Under the pieces are notes generated by a model. The model did not search any database and was not told the origin of the DNA. It saw only the letters and a program-made list of their open reading frames with translations. 15,546 nt of DNA from DAOTZU01 sp034433995 (GTDB lineage: Bacteria; Chloroflexota; Anaerolineae; UBA1429). A program made the translations under genes and the position numbers. Below, piece after piece: positions 13,339 to 15,546 of the stretch (the stretch's first letter is position 1; each line of letters starts with the position of its first letter). The DNA lies in assembly GCA_034433995.1 (NCBI GenBank), contig DAOTZU010000171.1, positions 1 through 15,546 on the forward strand, written 5' to 3'.

Positions 13339-14165
13339 CCCTTCGTCCCCTTGCCCAAAGCCAGGGCCCTCTCGTAGCTGGCCCACACCGCCCGAGCCAC
13401 AGCCGCCCGCAAGCCGCCCTCCTCTAATTGCACCAGGCCCTCGGCGGTGGTGCCGCCCGGCGAGGTGACCATGTTGCGCAACACGGCCGGATGCTGCCCC
13501 GTCCGCTGGGCCAGGATGGCCGAGCCGCGCACCGTCTGCAGGACCAGCTTTTCCGCCACAGGCCGCGCAAAGCCCAAGCGCACGCCGGCATCAATCAACG
13601 CCTCGATGAACAAAAAGACATAGCCCGGCCCCGAACCGCTGAGGGCGGTGGCCATATCCAGGTATTTTTCCTCTTCCACATAAACTTCTTCGCCCAACGC
13701 GCCGATGATGGCTCGGGCCTGCTGGCGCTGCCGTTCGCTCACCTGGGGTGTGGCCGTCCACACGGAGATCCCTTCGCCCACCTGGGCGGGGGTGTTGGGC
13801 ATGATGCGCACCATGGCCAGGTCGCCCAGGGCCTGGCGAAAGGCGGCCATGGGCGCGCCCGCCACGATGCTGAGCACCAAGGCCTCAGAGGGCACACGGC
13901 CGGCCAGCTCGCCCAACACTTGGGACAGCACCTGTGGCTTGACGGCGAACAAGACGATCTGTGCCCCGGTCACAGCCTCCCCATTGGAGGCCGTGACGCC
14001 CACCCCCAAGGTATGGGCCAATTGTTCCCGCCGTTGGGCGATGGGCTCGCTCACCAGGAGCTGCTGCGGGGCGGCCAGCCCCTGGTTCAGCAAGCCACGG
14101 ATGATGGCCTCGGCCATCACCCCGCCGCCGATGAGGGCCAGGCGTTGCTGCGCCAAGATGTCCAT
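13335..14165 (-). CDS. proC: pyrroline-5-carboxylate reductase
   Basis: A 276-residue NAD(P)H-dependent enzyme making L-proline from 1-pyrroline-5-carboxylate, the last step of proline synthesis in the cytoplasm. The N-terminal Rossmann motif LALIGGGVMAEAII is at 9-22. FAVKPQ, RIMPNTPAQVGEG and SGSGPGYVFLF follow, and the family signature NMVTSPGGTTAEGL lies near the C-terminus. Length is normal. Two starts are possible: ATG at 14174 directly abuts GAGAGG, while ATG at 14165 sits 9 bases from it, so 14165 was chosen. It lies between the yggS-type gene and yggT, an order also seen in Pseudomonas-type genomes. Confidence 0.93.
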   Translation of the reverse strand: MDILAQQRLALIGGGVMAEAIIRGLLNQGLAAPQQLLVSEPIAQRREQLAHTLGVGVTASNGEAVTGAQIVLFAVKPQVLSQVLGELAGRVPSEALVLSIVAGAPMAAFRQALGDLAMVRIMPNTPAQVGEGISVWTATPQVSERQRQQARAIIGALGEEVYVEEEKYLDMATALSGSGPGYVFLFIEALIDAGVRLGFARPVAEKLVLQTVRGSAILAQRTGQHPAVLRNMVTSPGGTTAEGLVQLEEGGLRAAVARAVWASYERALALGKGTKG

Positions 14166-14183
14166 CCGTATCATCCTCTCTAG

Positions 14184-14921
14184 CTAATATGTGCTGGGAC
14201 CAAAGATCGCTCGCCCGATGCGGACCATGGTGGCCCCCTCCTCGATGGCCACCTCGAAATCATCGGTCATGCCCATGGAGAGCTCGTCCCAAGCCGCAAA
14301 GGGACACCGCTCCCGCAATATGTCGCGCAGCTCCCGCAGGCGACGGAAAACGGGCCGGGCCTGCTCCGCCTGGGGCACGATGGGGGCCATGGTCATCAGC
14401 CCGCGCACCTCCAGGTGCTCCAAGGGGGCCAGGAGGGGCACCGTGTGCAGAAACTCGGCCAAGGTGGCCTCGTCCCAGGCAGGGAAACCGAACTTGGAGG
14501 CCTCGCCGGAGACGTTCACCTCCAGGAGCACCGGCAATCTCTTGCCCTTTTCGGCGGCAAAGCGCTCCAGGCGCTGGGCCAGGCGCAGAGAATCCAGCGC
14601 ATGGAACAGGTCGGCCACCTCCACAGCCAGCGCCGCCTTGCGGCTCTGCACATGGCCGATCATATGCCAAGTAACGGGATCGGCGGCGAACTCGGGGCGC
14701 AAAGCGGCGATCTTGGGCGCCGCCTCCTCCACACGGTTCTCGCCGAAATGCCGCACGCCGGCGCGGTAGGCGGCGACGATCTCCTCCAGGGCGCGGGTCT
14801 TGGTCACCGCCACCAAGGTCACCTCGTCGGGCCGGCGCCCCACGCGGGCGCAAGCGGCGGCCATGCGCTGCCGCACGTGATCAAGGTTCGCCGCAATATT
14901 GGGTCGCTCTTCAGGGGACAT
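14184..14921 (-). CDS. yggS: PLP homeostasis protein (YggS/PLPBP family)
   Basis: A 245-residue alanine-racemase-fold protein that binds pyridoxal phosphate and helps maintain B6 and amino-acid balance; no catalytic activity is established for the family. The PLP lysine is Lys41 in LVAVTKTR. Other signatures are HFGENRVEEAAPK, WHMIGHVQSRKA, LLEVNVSGEASKFGF and LSMGMTDDFEVAI with GATMVRIGRAIFG near the end. The usual Asn-Lys after the glutamine of the third motif is replaced by Ser-Arg-Lys. The ATG at 14921 was preferred to a GTG at 14936 because GAGG lies 9 bases before the ATG, while the GTG touches it. It follows pgeF by 18 bases. Confidence 0.93.
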   Translation of the reverse strand: MSPEERPNIAANLDHVRQRMAAACARVGRRPDEVTLVAVTKTRALEEIVAAYRAGVRHFGENRVEEAAPKIAALRPEFAADPVTWHMIGHVQSRKAALAVEVADLFHALDSLRLAQRLERFAAEKGKRLPVLLEVNVSGEASKFGFPAWDEATLAEFLHTVPLLAPLEHLEVRGLMTMAPIVPQAEQARPVFRRLRELRDILRERCPFAAWDELSMGMTDDFEVAIEEGATMVRIGRAIFGPSTY

Positions 14922-14939
14922 GCTTCCCGCCCTCACCTC

Positions 14940-15546
14940 TCAACCCCGCACACCGATCGCTACGGCAAAGCGCCCCGTGCGCCCCCCTTCCGCGCGATGG
15001 GAGTAGAACTCGTGGCGCAAGCAACTGGTGCACATCTCCGCCAGCTCCACCCGGTCCACCCCCACCTCGGCCAATTGCTGCACATTGGCCTGCACCAGGT
15101 CCACATGGGCCTTGCCATCGGGTTGAACCCGCGAAAGCAGTTCCTCGGCCCGGGGATGGGTGGCGCGCAATGCCTCGACCACCTCCGGCCCCGCCTCGAA
15201 ACAACAGGGGCCAATGGCCGGGCCGAGGCCCACCAACAGCTCATTGGGAGCGCAGCCGTAGGCCCGCATCATCTCCAAGGCCGTCTTCTGGGCAATCTTT
15301 TTCACCGTGCCCTGCCAGCCGGCGTGGGCCAAACCCACCGCCCGCTGGCGAGGCGCATAAAACAGCACAGGCACGCAATCGGCAAAGCGCAACAACAGCA
15401 CCAAACCGGGACCGCCGGTGATCAGCGCATCGGTCTCTGGGAAGGTGCGCCCGCCATCCATGGCAGTCACCATCTCCACCCGGTCACCATGGACCTGGCG
15501 CGCCGTAGTCACCTTTTGCGCCTTCACCCCCAAGGCGCGATAGATG
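14940..15546 (-). CDS. pgeF: PgeF/YfiH-type multicopper-like purine nucleosidase-phosphorylase, 5' end cut by window
   Basis: The gene runs off the right edge, with at least 201 residues visible of a usual 240-270, so its start lies beyond 15546. The family (DUF152, Cu-oxidase_4, YlmD) is now thought to act on purine nucleosides or correct peptidoglycan-precursor errors. Family metal and active-site motifs are present: TARQVHGDRV, LLLRFADCVPVLFY, VGLAHAGWQGTVKKI, AIGPCCFEAG and CTSCLRHEFYSHR. A TTG at 15533 is not the start, because in-frame coding (IYRAL before GVKAQKV) continues to the window end. It is the first visible gene of the pgeF-yggS-proC-yggT-recO-glyQS group, so the operon promoter is probably outside. 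Confidence 0.93.
   Translation of the reverse strand, partial: IYRALGVKAQKVTTARQVHGDRVEMVTAMDGGRTFPETDALITGGPGLVLLLRFADCVPVLFYAPRQRAVGLAHAGWQGTVKKIAQKTALEMMRAYGCAPNELLVGLGPAIGPCCFEAGPEVVEALRATHPRAEELLSRVQPDGKAHVDLVQANVQQLAEVGVDRVELAEMCTSCLRHEFYSHRAEGGRTGRFAVAIGVRG

Overview
The window is GC-rich, densely packed bacterial chromosome. Housekeeping genes lie at both ends, with a less ordinary accessory block and a sigma/anti-sigma pair between them. No tRNA, rRNA, CRISPR array or insertion sequence is visible. The gene set, the fused glycyl-tRNA synthetase, the scattered short GC-rich repeats and the Gram-positive-type LexA site together suggest a Chloroflexota-like bacterium, perhaps Anaerolineae. 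That placement is inference, not proof.

Left part (1-3271, + strand): three consecutive perfect hairpins lie upstream of a sigma70-type promoter. The promoter drives a tightly overlapped three-gene operon: a TIGR03960-type radical SAM protein, its TIGR03936/DUF2344 partner, and a HIT-family hydrolase or phosphorylase.

Accessory block (3202-7220, mostly - strand): in transcription order it holds a short zinc-finger protein broken by a one-base frameshift, an orphan phage-type terminase large subunit (ATPase plus nuclease), a sigma70-like protein, and a 75-residue helical protein coupled to it by an ATGA overlap. A lone + strand gene of unknown function with its own promoter sits inside. The zinc-finger gene has a promoter with a GAAC-N4-GTTC LexA-like box just downstream of the -10, and a perfect 16-bp palindrome upstream. 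No capsid, portal, tail or integrase gene is present, so this looks like a domesticated or relic DNA-processing locus. Copies of a GGATGAA heptamer repeat lie at the 3' ends of the zinc-finger, terminase and sigma-like genes and supply their last codons and stops.

Middle (7239-9014, - strand): an ECF sigma factor and its zf-HC2 anti-sigma factor overlap by 23 bases. A CGAAC-N17-CGTA promoter upstream suggests autoregulation. The anti-sigma gene contains a strong in-frame Shine-Dalgarno site just before the membrane segment, so it could make a second, shorter exported product.

Right part (9078-15546, - strand): pgeF (cut by the window edge), the yggS-type PLP protein, proC, yggT, recO and a fused glyQS lie head to tail and end in a good intrinsic terminator. 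The order combines the yggS-proC-yggT and recO-glyQ-glyS neighbourhoods known separately in other bacteria.
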